Shown: positions 20,134-29,008 of the stretch, in pieces
Numbering within the stretch: the first letter of the stretch is position 1
Layout: each line of letters begins with the position of its first letter
Assembly (NCBI GenBank): GCA_029060725.1
Contig: JAIDTL010000135.1
Location: forward strand, 27,869-91,868
Direction of reading: 5' to 3'
Source: Muribaculaceae bacterium
GTDB taxonomy: Bacteria > Bacteroidota > Bacteroidia > Bacteroidales > Muribaculaceae
DNA: 64,000 nucleotides
Translations under genes and position numbers: made by a program
The notes under the pieces: model-generated
Databases searched by the model: none
What the model saw: only the letters and a program-made list of their open reading frames with translations
What the model was told of the DNA's origin: nothing

Positions 20134-21741
20134 TTAAGGGTGGTCTTGGGCGATTAGGGAGAGGAGGGCGGGGAGGGCTTCGGAGGCGGGGATGTTTTTC
20201 TTGACGAGTTCCTTACCTTTATATATAGAGACTCTTCCGGGACCGGCTCCGACATATCCATAGTCGGCATCCGCCATCTCTCCCGGTCCGTTGACGATAC
20301 AGCCCATGACCCCTATCTTGAGGCCCTTAAGATGGGATGTGTGTGCTTTCACTTCTGCCAAGGTCTTCTGAAGGTCGAAGAGCGTGCGTCCGCAACCGGG
20401 ACATGCGATGTATTCAGTCTTCGAAATCCTGAGGCGCGCTGCCTGCAAGATACCAAGCGCAACACTTGTCACTTCTTCTTTCGAAAATTTCTCAGACGCT
20501 ACGATACCTATTCCGGAGGCATAGCCATCAAGAAGCAGGGGGCCAAAGTCAGCACCCGCCTCTATCTGGAGGGTTTCGAGATCTGTGGTAAGGAAGCCCA
20601 TCATGACTATTACAGGATTTTTGCCCCCCATAGCTACAAAACGGTCGATCCAACTTTTGAAGGCGCCGGGACGGTTGTCGGAGGAGGTAGTCAGCACGAT
20701 TGGAAGGTCATCGCCAAAGAGCTTTGGCTGCATGGACGTAGAGACATAATGCCAGTCGGGCTGAAGGGTGAAGTCGAGGTCCATGACGGGGAAGTCGGTG
20801 GCAGAAAGAGACATAGCATAATCGCGTGGTTTGCCGGGGAGGATTGTCTCCGGGACCGGGATTGGCTCGTGGCCTGAGCGGGATGCTATGTAGTCGCGAA
20901 GTTTTATGGCTACAGGGATCTCATTTTCGGGGTCTTCGCTAAGAGACACGCGGATGGTATCCCCTATTCCATCAGTCAGGAGTGTGCCGATACCAACGGC
21001 ACTTTTGATACGGCCGTCTTCGCCATCGCCGGCTTCAGTGACACCAAGATGGAGAGGGAAATGCATATCTTCCTTATCCATCTCGCTGACGAGCAGACGC
21101 ACAGTCTCAACCATGACCGTGACATTAGAGGCTTTGACAGAAATGACGATATTGTCGAAATCCTCTTCACGGGCAATGCGTAGAAATTCCATTACGGACT
21201 CCACCATACCGGCAGGAGTGTCGCCATATCGGCTCATGATACGGTCGGAAAGAGAACCATGGTTGACACCAAGACGCACACATGTGCCCTGCTCCTTACA
21301 TAAGGAGAGGAAAGGAACGAATTTATCGCGAATCTTCTGGAGCTCCTGGGCATATTCCTCATCAGTAAACTCCAGTTTTTGGAATGTGCGGGCAGCGTCG
21401 ACGAAGTTGCCGGGATTGATGCGCACTTTGTCGCAAGTGGAGGCAGCTTCGAAAGCGGCTTTCGGATTGAAATGAACATCTGCCACAAGGGGGACATCAC
21501 AACCCTGATCGAGCAAGGCTTTCTTGATATTAGCCATATTGGAGGCTTCCTTGACGCCTTGAGTAGTGAGACGCACCAGCTCGCCACCGGCATCTGCGAT
21601 GCGTCGCGCTTGGGCTGCGCTTGCTTCGGTGTCGTTGGTGTTGGTGTTGCACATCGACTGGATGCGGATGGGGTTGTCGGCTCCTATCTCGACGTTGCCG
21701 GCTTTGGCGACGCTGCTTTTTCTCCTTTTATAATTGTACAC
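20134..21741 (-). CDS. ispG: 4-hydroxy-3-methylbut-2-enyl-diphosphate synthase, long Bacteroidota form
   Basis: About 535 residues from a GTG start at 21741 (VYNYKRRKSS). Earlier in-frame starts up to 21840 lie inside cysS and would translate the spacer repeat, so they are rejected. IspG makes HMBPP in the MEP isoprenoid pathway using a [4Fe-4S] cluster and reduced ferredoxin or flavodoxin. Visible are the TIM-barrel N-terminus (NPIRIQSMCNTNTND, LVADVHFNPKAA, KVRINPGN), an inserted middle domain absent from the E. coli enzyme, and the cluster ligands CPGCGRT and GCIVNGPGEMADADYGYVG near the C-terminus. Last gene of a DUF3467-cysS-ispG unit. Confidence 0.95.
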   Translation of the reverse strand: MYNYKRRKSSVAKAGNVEIGADNPIRIQSMCNTNTNDTEASAAQARRIADAGGELVRLTTQGVKEASNMANIKKALLDQGCDVPLVADVHFNPKAAFEAASTCDKVRINPGNFVDAARTFQKLEFTDEEYAQELQKIRDKFVPFLSLCKEQGTCVRLGVNHGSLSDRIMSRYGDTPAGMVESVMEFLRIAREEDFDNIVISVKASNVTVMVETVRLLVSEMDKEDMHFPLHLGVTEAGDGEDGRIKSAVGIGTLLTDGIGDTIRVSLSEDPENEIPVAIKLRDYIASRSGHEPIPVPETILPGKPRDYAMSLSATDFPVMDLDFTLQPDWHYVSTSMQPKLFGDDLPIVLTTSSDNRPGAFKSWIDRFVAMGGKNPVIVMMGFLTTDLETLQIEAGADFGPLLLDGYASGIGIVASEKFSKEEVTSVALGILQAARLRISKTEYIACPGCGRTLFDLQKTLAEVKAHTSHLKGLKIGVMGCIVNGPGEMADADYGYVGAGPGRVSIYKGKELVKKNIPASEALPALLSLIAQDHP

Positions 21742-21742
21742 C

Positions 21743-21778
21743 TCTAATTGAGAATTGAGAATTGAGAATTCTAAATTA
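21743..21778. repeat. AATTGAGA spacer repeat between cysS and ispG
   Basis: About three and a half units of the heptamer AATTGAG fill the 37-bp gap between the cysS stop and the ispG GTG start. The array stays in frame with ispG without a stop, which makes automated start calls too long. Confidence 0.75.
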
Positions 21779-23251
21779 TTATTTGATTTTCCATTCGACG
21801 CCGTTCTTTGTGTCTTTGACGTCGAAGCCGAGGGCGGCAAGGCGGTCGCGGATCAAGTCGCTGGTGGTCCAGTCTTTGGCTGCCTTTGCATTCTTGCGGA
21901 CATCCATAAGCAGATCTACGGCTCCTTCAAATGCCTTGGTGGTCTTGGAGTCGGCTTCGCCTGCGGCTGAATCAACGCGGATGCCGAGCAAATCGATGAG
22001 GAATGTCTGGAAAAGAGACTTGAGTTTGTCGATGTCTGCCGCGTCGAGGGTAATCTGCCCGTCGGTAGCCTGGTTGATGTAGCGGCATGCTTCGAAAAGC
22101 TCTGCAATCACCATTGGGGTATTAAGGTCGTCGTCCATTGCCTCATAGCATTTTGCTGCAAAATCGGGCAATTCCACGCTTGACTTTTCAGCTGGCACGA
22201 GTGCCTGAAGACGGCGATACCCGTCGAGCATCTTCTGAAGAGCCTTGTCGGCTGCCTGCAGGGCAGAGTCGGAGAAGTCAACTGTGCTGCGATACTGGGC
22301 CTGAAGGATGAAGAATCGTATCACCATCGGAGAATATGGACGCGTCAGCAACGGGTGTTCACCTTTGAAGAATTGCTCAAGGGTGATGAAGTTGTTGTAG
22401 CTCTTACCCATTTTCTTTCCGGCAATGGTGATCATGTTGTTGTGCATCCAATAGCGGACTGTGTCATGACCCTTTGCAGCGACGCTCTGAGCTATCTCGC
22501 ATTCATGGTGTGGGAACATGAGGTCCATTCCGCCGCCGTGTATGTCAAACTCTTCGCCAAGGTACTTCTCGCCCATAGTGGAGCATTCGAGATGCCAACC
22601 GGGGAAGCCTTCGCTCCATGGGGATGGCCAGTGCATGATATGCTCGGGAGCAGCTTTCTTCCAAAGTGCAAAATCAAGAGGATTGCGTTTTTCATCTTGA
22701 CCGTCGAGTTCGCGGGTGGTGCTCAGGAGATCATCGATATTTCTGCCGGATAGTTTTCCATAGTTATGATCCTTATTATATTTTGCCACATCAAAATATA
22801 CGGAGCCCTGGCTTTCGTAAGCATATCCGGACTCAATGATCTTCTTGATATATTCGATTTGCTCGATGATGTGTCCGGAAGCATGGGGTTCGATGCTTGG
22901 AGGAAGCACATTGAGGGCTTCCATGTCGTGATGGTAGCGATTGAGATAGTATTGCACCACCTCCATCGGCTCGAGCTGCTCGAGACGTGCTTTTTTTGCC
23001 ACCTTATCCTCACCGGAATCGGCATCATGCTCAAGATGACCTACATCGGTGATGTTACGGACATAGCGCACCTTGTAGCCAAGATGCTTCAGATAGCGGA
23101 AGAGGATGTCGAAGGTGATGGCAGGACGCGCATGTCCGAGATGCGCGTCGCCATATACTGTAGGTCCGCATACATACATGCCGACGCGCCCCTCATGGAG
23201 GGGTTTGAAGGGCTGTTTGATGCGGCTGAGAGTGTTATAAATGTAGAGCAT
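21779..23251 (-). CDS. cysS: Cysteinyl-tRNA synthetase
   Basis: 490 residues, full length. It charges tRNA(Cys). The class I HIGH-type motif and zinc ligand region appear as [20 protein letters not shown], the second zinc-binding region as [10 protein letters not shown] and [18 protein letters not shown], and the KMSKS-type motif as KMGKSYNN. The C-terminal DALR and anticodon regions are complete. The start codon overlaps the DUF3467 stop by one base, so the two are translated from one message. Confidence 0.97.
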   Translation of the reverse strand: MLYIYNTLSRIKQPFKPLHEGRVGMYVCGPTVYGDAHLGHARPAITFDILFRYLKHLGYKVRYVRNITDVGHLEHDADSGEDKVAKKARLEQLEPMEVVQYYLNRYHHDMEALNVLPPSIEPHASGHIIEQIEYIKKIIESGYAYESQGSVYFDVAKYNKDHNYGKLSGRNIDDLLSTTRELDGQDEKRNPLDFALWKKAAPEHIMHWPSPWSEGFPGWHLECSTMGEKYLGEEFDIHGGGMDLMFPHHECEIAQSVAAKGHDTVRYWMHNNMITIAGKKMGKSYNNFITLEQFFKGEHPLLTRPYSPMVIRFFILQAQYRSTVDFSDSALQAADKALQKMLDGYRRLQALVPAEKSSVELPDFAAKCYEAMDDDLNTPMVIAELFEACRYINQATDGQITLDAADIDKLKSLFQTFLIDLLGIRVDSAAGEADSKTTKAFEGAVDLLMDVRKNAKAAKDWTTSDLIRDRLAALGFDVKDTKNGVEWKIK

Positions 23252-23553
23252 TAGTTGTTGCTGAAGTTTTGGTTCTGGCCGGGACGGCGGGGGGCGATCA
23301 CTCCGAAATTAGCCTCGTATTTCTGGACGTTCTCGTTGAGGGCGCGAAGAAGTTGCTTTGCATTTTCCGGGCTCATGATGACGCGGCTTACTACAGGCGC
23401 CTGCGGCATACCGGGAGCTGCGAAAATGAAGTCGATGAGAAACTCGTTGGGACCGTGACCGATCATTGCGAGGTTGGAGTATTTGCCGTCGGCTACTTCA
23501 GGACGGAGTTGTATCTGAAGCTGATTCTGATTGTTCTGATTTTCTTGTGCCAT
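23251..23553 (-). CDS. DUF3467 domain protein
   Basis: 100 residues, no signal peptide. A Gln/Asn-rich N-terminus (about 1-15) leads into the small DUF3467 domain: [55 protein letters not shown], and a Pro/Arg/Gln tail. DUF3467 is a short conserved cytoplasmic protein in Bacteroidota and other phyla with no established role. First gene of the cysS-ispG unit. Confidence 0.85.
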   Translation of the reverse strand: MAQENQNNQNQLQIQLRPEVADGKYSNLAMIGHGPNEFLIDFIFAAPGMPQAPVVSRVIMSPENAKQLLRALNENVQKYEANFGVIAPRRPGQNQNFSNN

Positions 23554-23638
23554 GTTATTCTAACTATAAATTATTAATTATAAATTATGAACTTTCAATG
23601 CGGAATGCAGGAAATGGTGCAGACCGCATTGCAAGATG

Positions 23639-23670
23639 CGAAATTAATAAAAAATTCCCATTCCTCAAAA
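23639..23670 (-). promoter_or_regulatory. Likely promoter of DUF3467-cysS-ispG
   Basis: TTTTG (23666-23670) and TAATTTCG (23639-23646, one mismatch to TAnnTTTG) are 19 bp apart on the minus strand, about 85 bp before the DUF3467 start. Confidence 0.45.
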
Positions 23671-23707
23671 TAATTTATCACATACGGGCATTAATTATTA
23701 ACAAACA

Positions 23708-23749
23708 ATAACTTATTGTTCATAACTTATTGTTCATAACTTATAGTTA
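23708..23749. repeat. Three tandem 14-bp repeats ending in a stop codon
   Basis: Units of ATAACTTATTGTTC type at 23708-23721, 23722-23735 and 23736-23749, the last one degenerate. The third unit overlaps the stop codon of the PAP2-like gene. Confidence 0.65.
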
Positions 23750-24544
23750 CAGAAGGGAGAGGGTCCAGACGCTGAGGAAGCCTACGGCAGAGCCGGCAAG
23801 CACTTGCAAGAGGGTGTGGCGGCCGAGCCAGATGCGGGCGCTTCCCAGGAGACCGGCGGTAATGATGGCTCCTACTATCCACCACTCCATGCCATCAGAC
23901 GAAGGGCCTTCCTTGATCACCTGGATCAGCATCGCTACAATGCCTGAAACACCTGCGGCATGAGCACTAATCTTCCACCAGAAGTTGACTGTCAGATTGA
24001 TAAGGGCTGCCACGGCACCTCCAATATAGAACATTGCCACCCAAAGCGGAGCCATCTTCATATAGAGGAAAAATCCTGTGCCACCAAGGCAGACTATGGT
24101 AATAATATAAGGGATAAGACGTTCTTTACGCCCATTGAGCCCTAAATCTTCGATAATTTTCAACTTCTTCAGCAAAAGGACGAGGAGCATCGGGATTAAG
24201 AAGTTGGCACCAAATACGATAAGAGTGAAGACCAATTTGGTGCGGAAAGGAGCGAAGGATAGGAATGAGAGTGAAAATATCAATATAATTCCATACACCG
24301 GCATCATCAGGGGCACGAACACCCATGAGATAATGTTGGAGAAGCGAGTGACGAAACGTTCCCAAGGAGTGAAGTCGTCAGGCTGGACAGGATGATCTGA
24401 AGCCGGCTCTTCCTTAGGAGCCACCACTACGGGCTCTTCAGCCACAGCATCCACAGCTATTTCTTCAGCCTTATTTTCAGGCAGCTCAGCTTCTTGCGGA
24501 ACCCAACCTTCCGGTTTGGGCATATAATCGAAATGATTAGACAT
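23747..24544 (-). CDS. PAP2-superfamily-like integral membrane protein
   Basis: 265 residues. An acidic, Pro-rich cytoplasmic-looking N-terminus (about 1-65) precedes six or so membrane segments. PAP2 phosphatase motifs are recognisable but altered: RKERLIP for the first motif, KISAHAAG for PSGH, and ARIWLGRHTLLQVLAG for SRxxxxxHxxxD, with Gln where the Asp normally is. The lipid phosphatase activity is therefore uncertain. The start overlaps the rluA-like gene stop by 8 bp. Confidence 0.7.
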   Translation of the reverse strand: MSNHFDYMPKPEGWVPQEAELPENKAEEIAVDAVAEEPVVVAPKEEPASDHPVQPDDFTPWERFVTRFSNIISWVFVPLMMPVYGIILIFSLSFLSFAPFRTKLVFTLIVFGANFLIPMLLVLLLKKLKIIEDLGLNGRKERLIPYIITIVCLGGTGFFLYMKMAPLWVAMFYIGGAVAALINLTVNFWWKISAHAAGVSGIVAMLIQVIKEGPSSDGMEWWIVGAIITAGLLGSARIWLGRHTLLQVLAGSAVGFLSVWTLSLL

Positions 24545-25460
24545 ATTTATAGAATTGAGAGGGTACGGGACTCGTAAAATTCATATCACGGCGAGTGACG
24601 GGATGGGCAAAGCGCAAAGTTTCTGCATGAAGCGCAAGACGATGAAGGGGTCCGGAACCGTTGCCATAACGTTTGTCGCCGGTGATGGGACATCCGAGAT
24701 CGCGTGCATGTACACGTATTTGGTTTTTTCTGCCGGTGTCAAGGGAGAACTCAGCAAGCGTGTGTCCTTTGCCTTTACGACGCACCTTATAGCGAGTCAC
24801 TGCAAGCTTTCCTTCATCGGCATCTTCGGTGGAGTATACCTCATGCTGAGAAGTTTCGGAAAGATAGCTGCGTATCTCCCCGGTCTCGGGAGTCAAGTCT
24901 CCATCAAGCAGCGCCACATACTTGCGTTCGAGCACCATGTTGCTCCAATTATGCTGCAAAGCTTCCTTTGCCTCGACATTCTTGGCAAACACCATCAGTC
25001 CGGAAGTGTCGCGGTCAAGACGATGGACTATGAAAATTTTATTTGATGGATGGACCGACTTCACATAATCGCGCAATATGCTATAGGCAGTCTCAACATT
25101 GCTTTTCTTAGAGGAGTCCGTGCCCACGGATAAAAGTCCGTAGCCTTTATCGACGACTATGATATCATCGTCTTCATATACGATCTTAAGCCGGGGATGA
25201 CTGAAGACGACAAAAGGACGAGTGAGATTGAGCTCAACCACACCACCCGGAGGCACCGGAGCATCAAAAGCCGTAGAGACCACTCCATTGACAGCAAAAT
25301 GACCGAATTTAAGCCATTTCTTAATGTCGGCACGTTTTGCATCGGGAAGGACAGAAGAAATGAAAGCCATAAGGCCCATCTCCTCTTCGCCACGGTTCTC
25401 GCGACGCAATATGCGGTCGGGAGCCCAGGAGGCTTTATTATTTTTATTGAAATTTTTCAT
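24537..25460 (-). CDS. RluA-family pseudouridine synthase
   Basis: 307 residues. An S4-like RNA-binding domain (about 25-80, ADIKKWLKFGHFAVNG) precedes the catalytic domain with IVHRLDRDTSGLMVFAK, where the Asp is catalytic, and GRKNQIRVHARDLGCPITGD. This is an RluA-type rRNA or tRNA uridine isomerase; the target site cannot be read from sequence. It is upstream of and overlaps the PAP2-like gene. Confidence 0.9.
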   Translation of the reverse strand: MKNFNKNNKASWAPDRILRRENRGEEEMGLMAFISSVLPDAKRADIKKWLKFGHFAVNGVVSTAFDAPVPPGGVVELNLTRPFVVFSHPRLKIVYEDDDIIVVDKGYGLLSVGTDSSKKSNVETAYSILRDYVKSVHPSNKIFIVHRLDRDTSGLMVFAKNVEAKEALQHNWSNMVLERKYVALLDGDLTPETGEIRSYLSETSQHEVYSTEDADEGKLAVTRYKVRRKGKGHTLAEFSLDTGRKNQIRVHARDLGCPITGDKRYGNGSGPLHRLALHAETLRFAHPVTRRDMNFTSPVPSQFYKYV

Positions 25461-25466
25461 ATTATT

Positions 25467-25514
25467 CTTATTAGGCTAATTAGTCCAATTAGTCTTATTA
25501 GGCTAATTAGTCCG
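25467..25514. repeat. Tandem 27-bp repeat
   Basis: A 27-bp unit starting CTTATTAGGCTAATTAGTCC occurs at 25467-25493 and again, truncated, at 25494-25514. It lies just upstream of the rluA-like gene start, in the gap between divergent genes. Confidence 0.7.
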
Positions 25515-25665
25515 ATGGGGACCAATAGGGATTTTAATGAGTATTCTTTTTATTAGAACACATTTTACGGATAAAATATTAATGTAAGTGTGATTTTTAT
25601 TGTTGGAAGATGATACTTTGAAAATATTTTGCTATTTTTGCGAATTGAAACTAAAAATGACAAAT

Positions 25666-26670
25666 ATGAAAACTATAATTAGACTTATAGCCATAGCCTG
25701 CACATTGCTTCCGTTTGCGTCTCATGCCCAGAAGGCCGACGATGCATATCCTAACAGGATAAAAGCACTTGCAAATCAGATGAATGAACATGGAGTATTC
25801 AATACCATAGAGATTGCCGCCAACATAGGCACCACCGGTCTTGGACTGGAAATAGCCTCCCCAATGACAGAATGGGCTAAACTGCGTGCCGGCGTAGACT
25901 GGATGCCGCAATTCTCCATACCCATGACTTTCGGGATGGAAAGCTACGTAGATGGAAAAATCAACAATAAGTTTGAAAAAATCAGAGATCTGATGTATGA
26001 CATCAGCGGCATGACCATCGATAAGGAGATAAAGATGGACTCAAAACCGACGATGACCACTTTCCGCCTTCTCGTAGACGTATATCCTTTCAAAGCCAAC
26101 AGACACTGGCATTTGACGGCAGGATTTTTCGTGGGGGGCAATTCCGTAGGGTCAAGCATGAACACGATGTCGGAGATGCCTTCCTTGCTTGCTCTCAACA
26201 TGTATGACAGGATGTATAAAGGGATAACGTCTGACGAATTCATGGACAGGATCTTTGACGAACCTATCTATGGCGATGTGTATCTTGATCCGGAGGTGGC
26301 TATGGAACTGCAAAAACGCATGCAATCTATGGGACAACTCGGCGTACATGTAGGCGATCATAAGGATGGGACCCCATATATGATGATGCCTGATAAAGAC
26401 GGCACTGTCAGCGCCAAAGCAAGGGTAAATCGTTTCCGCCCATACGTTGGTTTTGGCTATGGAGGAGCTTTGAGCCCCGACGGGAAATGGCAGGCTTCAT
26501 TTGATGCCGGCGTACAGTTCTGGGGAGGAGCTCCCAAGGTGACGACACACGACGGGACTGTCCTAAATGACCTCATCAACCTAAGAGGGAAAGTGGGCAC
26601 TTACATGGACATTATGAAGAGTGTCCCGGTCTACCCTACTATCGATTTCCGTATCTCTTATAGGTTTTGA
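25666..26670 (+). CDS. Exported outer-membrane beta-barrel-like protein
   Basis: 334 residues from the ATG at 25666, which gives a clean signal peptide (MKTIIRLIAIACTLLPFASHAQ). An ATG at 25657 is also possible; an upstream TTG at 25600 is rejected because a -7 element (TATTTTTG, 25633-25640) lies after it. The mature part has alternating strands, ends in an aromatic (IDFRISYRF), and shows GLGLEIASPMTEWAKLRAGVDW and FRPYVGFGYGGALSPDGKWQASFDAGVQFWGG, as in outer-membrane barrels. No specific family or substrate is recognised. Confidence 0.7.
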   Translation: MKTIIRLIAIACTLLPFASHAQKADDAYPNRIKALANQMNEHGVFNTIEIAANIGTTGLGLEIASPMTEWAKLRAGVDWMPQFSIPMTFGMESYVDGKINNKFEKIRDLMYDISGMTIDKEIKMDSKPTMTTFRLLVDVYPFKANRHWHLTAGFFVGGNSVGSSMNTMSEMPSLLALNMYDRMYKGITSDEFMDRIFDEPIYGDVYLDPEVAMELQKRMQSMGQLGVHVGDHKDGTPYMMMPDKDGTVSAKARVNRFRPYVGFGYGGALSPDGKWQASFDAGVQFWGGAPKVTTHDGTVLNDLINLRGKVGTYMDIMKSVPVYPTIDFRISYRF

Positions 26671-26674
26671 AGTT

Positions 26675-27961
26675 GTGGAAGAGATATTCCAGTTGCTTTG
26701 GGCAAGCCGGATGCTTGGCATTTCCTTTTCTCTTGATAGCGGGGAGAGGGTGCGTGTCATCGACCCCGGGACACTCAACAGAGACTCGGGTCCGGATTTC
26801 TTCAACGCCAAAGTTAAGATTGGAGAAAAGACATGGGCAGGGAATATCGAAATACATCTTAAAGCTTCAGACTGGAATCGCCATGGACACAGCGCGGACC
26901 CGGCATACGACAATGTGATACTTCATGTGGTGGCGGTTAGCGACACCCAAATCAAACGGAGAGATGGCTCTACACTACCACAGATGCGAGTGACGCTACC
27001 GGAAAATTTCTACAAGACTTTTGCTTATCTTACACAAGTTAATTCTGAAATAAGGTGTGGATCGGGATTGCGACTCGTAGACGCACTGCGACGCGCAGAC
27101 TGGATAGAGACTCTAAGCATCGAACGCCTTCAGCACAAGGCGACAAGGATAGAAGAGAGCCTTAGGAAATCAAATGGAGATTGGAATGCGGCTTGCTTCG
27201 CCACTTTAGCACGCGGACTTGGGTTTGGGCTCAATGGCATACCTTTTGAGATGCTTGCTGAAAGCATCAATCTCAATCATCTACGCCGGCACTCAGACAA
27301 TATTGTGCAAATGGAGGCGATCTTCTTCGGGCAGGCCGGTTTGCTCGACCCAATGCTCTTCAAAGGGGATATGCGATATCAGATAATGTGCCGGGAATAT
27401 CAGTTCTTAGCACGCAAGTATTCCATGCATCCCATTCCTAAGACGGCTTGGAAATTTTCAAGGACGCGTCCGCAAAATCTTCCTTACAGAAGGATTGCCC
27501 TTTTGGCAAAGGCTATGACGGAAAGTCCGGATTTGCTCAATAGAATAATAGAGACAGAAGGGGATGAGGATTTGCTGCGTCCTCTCTTCAAATGGAGCGT
27601 GGATCCATATTGGAGCCGCCGGATGACTTTCGGAAGTGATGCCCAGACTGAGGCAAACCCGCCATCACTGTCGGAAGGGAGCATCAACATATTGCTGATC
27701 AATGTAGCAGCCCCTCTTCTATACACATACGCTTTGCTCCACTCAGACCATAATTTGAAGGAAGCAGCAATCGGAATATTGACAGGACTTCCACCGGAGA
27801 AAAATGCAATAATAAGGAGTTGGCAACAGCTTGGAATAAATGCCAAGGATGCGGGGGACTCTCAGGCTCTGATACATCTGAAGAAGGAATATTGCGAGAA
27901 GCATGAGTGTCTGCGATGCCGATTTGGACAGCAAGTGCTTAGGGCAACGATTAACGATTAA
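26675..27961 (+). CDS. DUF2851 family protein
   Basis: 428 residues from a GTG start at 26675 (VEEIFQLLWASRML), 4 bp after the preceding stop; an earlier GTG at 26621 overlaps the upstream gene and is less likely. DUF2851 is a Bacteroidota family: VIDPGTLNRDSGPDFFNAKV, WAGNIEIHLKASDWNRHGH and DPAYDNVILHVV are the hallmark blocks, with EIH and DW..HGH suggesting metal or nucleic-acid chemistry. A Cys-rich end (CEKHECLRCRFG) is also usual. The function is unknown. It is probably cotranscribed with the outer-membrane protein gene. Confidence 0.85.
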   Translation: MEEIFQLLWASRMLGISFSLDSGERVRVIDPGTLNRDSGPDFFNAKVKIGEKTWAGNIEIHLKASDWNRHGHSADPAYDNVILHVVAVSDTQIKRRDGSTLPQMRVTLPENFYKTFAYLTQVNSEIRCGSGLRLVDALRRADWIETLSIERLQHKATRIEESLRKSNGDWNAACFATLARGLGFGLNGIPFEMLAESINLNHLRRHSDNIVQMEAIFFGQAGLLDPMLFKGDMRYQIMCREYQFLARKYSMHPIPKTAWKFSRTRPQNLPYRRIALLAKAMTESPDLLNRIIETEGDEDLLRPLFKWSVDPYWSRRMTFGSDAQTEANPPSLSEGSINILLINVAAPLLYTYALLHSDHNLKEAAIGILTGLPPEKNAIIRSWQQLGINAKDAGDSQALIHLKKEYCEKHECLRCRFGQQVLRATIND

Positions 27962-28124
27962 CTATTAATTATAAATTATTAATTATTAATTATAAATTAC
28001 TGCTCTGGGTGAGAGGCCTTGGCATGAGTAGGATTGACGTGCGGGGGCGCAGGCGGAGCATGCTTTATTACGTTGCATTGCTCTTGGCTTATTGTTTGAT
28101 GCGCGGAGCGTGCTTTATTACGTT
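27957..28124. repeat. AT spacer repeats and two REP-like elements
   Basis: ATTAATTATAAATT-type units at 27957-28002 are followed by two REP-like copies, 28049-28074 (stem GCAGGC/GCATGC with one mismatch) and 28101-28124 (stem held by G-U pairs). Both end TTTATTACGTT and have the same orientation. No gene is seen in this gap. Confidence 0.65.
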
Positions 28125-28140
28125 GTATGGGTCAGGATGG

Positions 28141-28716
28141 CTATTTTTTGGAGACTGAGATGGACATCAGGATGCCTTCGAGGCCGGAAGGGGATTTGGT
28201 AGGGATTTCTGAAAATGATACGTTGACATCCCCAATGTCGTAAAGCCAGATGAATTCATCCTCGTTATTCGGGTTGACGTAAGCCGTCACTAAATCCGCA
28301 CTGTTGAGATTCAATGATCCTAAGATATAGTTGCGAAGGTCGGAGGTCATAAGGTCGCCGAGGTGAAGATTGCTGATACGCGCTTCATCTTGATCTATAA
28401 CCTTCACTTTCCATTCGCCGGGATTACCCTCTATATCAGTATAGAGAGGCGTACCTTGTCCGTCGGTCAGGATTCCATCGAAATCATAGTCATCGCCGAC
28501 AAGGCTCTCGCCAACGCGCAACGCGTCGACAAGGGAGCATACAGTCATGGCTATGTCATTGTCGGCATGAAACTGGGTTTCATCTTGAGTTGCCGATTCG
28601 AAACTGATCCCGGGGTTTTTATTACCACAGGAAACCAATACTATTAGCATCACGGAGATCATCATCATCCATGCCTTCTCTCCGCTATAAGAATATCTTT
28701 GACAAATGCAGTCCAT
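28141..28716 (-). CDS. Small lipoprotein of unknown function
   Basis: 191 residues. The N-terminus contains a hydrophobic run MMMISVMLIV followed by LVSC (Cys30), a lipobox; starting at the second Met cluster (28668) would give a short lipoprotein signal without a positive n-region, so the longer start is kept. The mature part is acidic, with no family recognised. It is divergent from dgt across a 292-bp gap in which only promoter-like words are visible. Confidence 0.6.
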   Translation of the reverse strand: MDCICQRYSYSGEKAWMMMISVMLIVLVSCGNKNPGISFESATQDETQFHADNDIAMTVCSLVDALRVGESLVGDDYDFDGILTDGQGTPLYTDIEGNPGEWKVKVIDQDEARISNLHLGDLMTSDLRNYILGSLNLNSADLVTAYVNPNNEDEFIWLYDIGDVNVSFSEIPTKSPSGLEGILMSISVSKK

Positions 28717-28945
28717 ACATTGAAGTTGTATAAACTTATTTTCGAATAATAAAAATTACAATGAAGAGTTAAATCAAAGATTCTTTTTATTAATCTTCCG
28801 CCATACTTTCGGTATCTTTTGCCTCTTTCATCAGTCATGATGCCCGCATCATTCCTTCTTCAAGAGACAAAATCTACTCGAAAATATGACGAAATCTTAA
28901 TAAAAAAATAAGTTTAAACAACTTCATTCTTTCAGAAAAACTCCG

Positions 28946-28953
28946 CAAAATTA
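28946..28953 (-). promoter_or_regulatory. -7-like element upstream of the lipoprotein gene
   Basis: The minus strand has TAATTTTG (28946-28953), a perfect -7 match, but no TTG at the right distance. It would give a leader of about 220 nt. Confidence 0.3.
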
Positions 28954-28996
28954 CAAAAAAAATCAATACCTAAAGCTTTTTTAACAAAAAAATCAC

Positions 28997-29004
28997 TAAT
29001 TTTG
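28997..29004 (+). promoter_or_regulatory. -7 element immediately before dgt
   Basis: TAATTTTG ends only 4 bp before the dgt ATG. If used, the transcript would be leaderless or nearly so. No clear TTG lies 19-21 bp upstream. Confidence 0.4.
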
Positions 29005-29008
29005 CATT

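Noticed and set aside
21742..21840. Long ispG start inside cysS
   Set aside because: It would translate the AATTGAGA spacer repeat and part of cysS; the GTG at 21741 fits the family N-terminus.
25600..25665. Upstream TTG start for the outer-membrane protein
   Set aside because: It lies before a -7 element and would hide a clean signal peptide.
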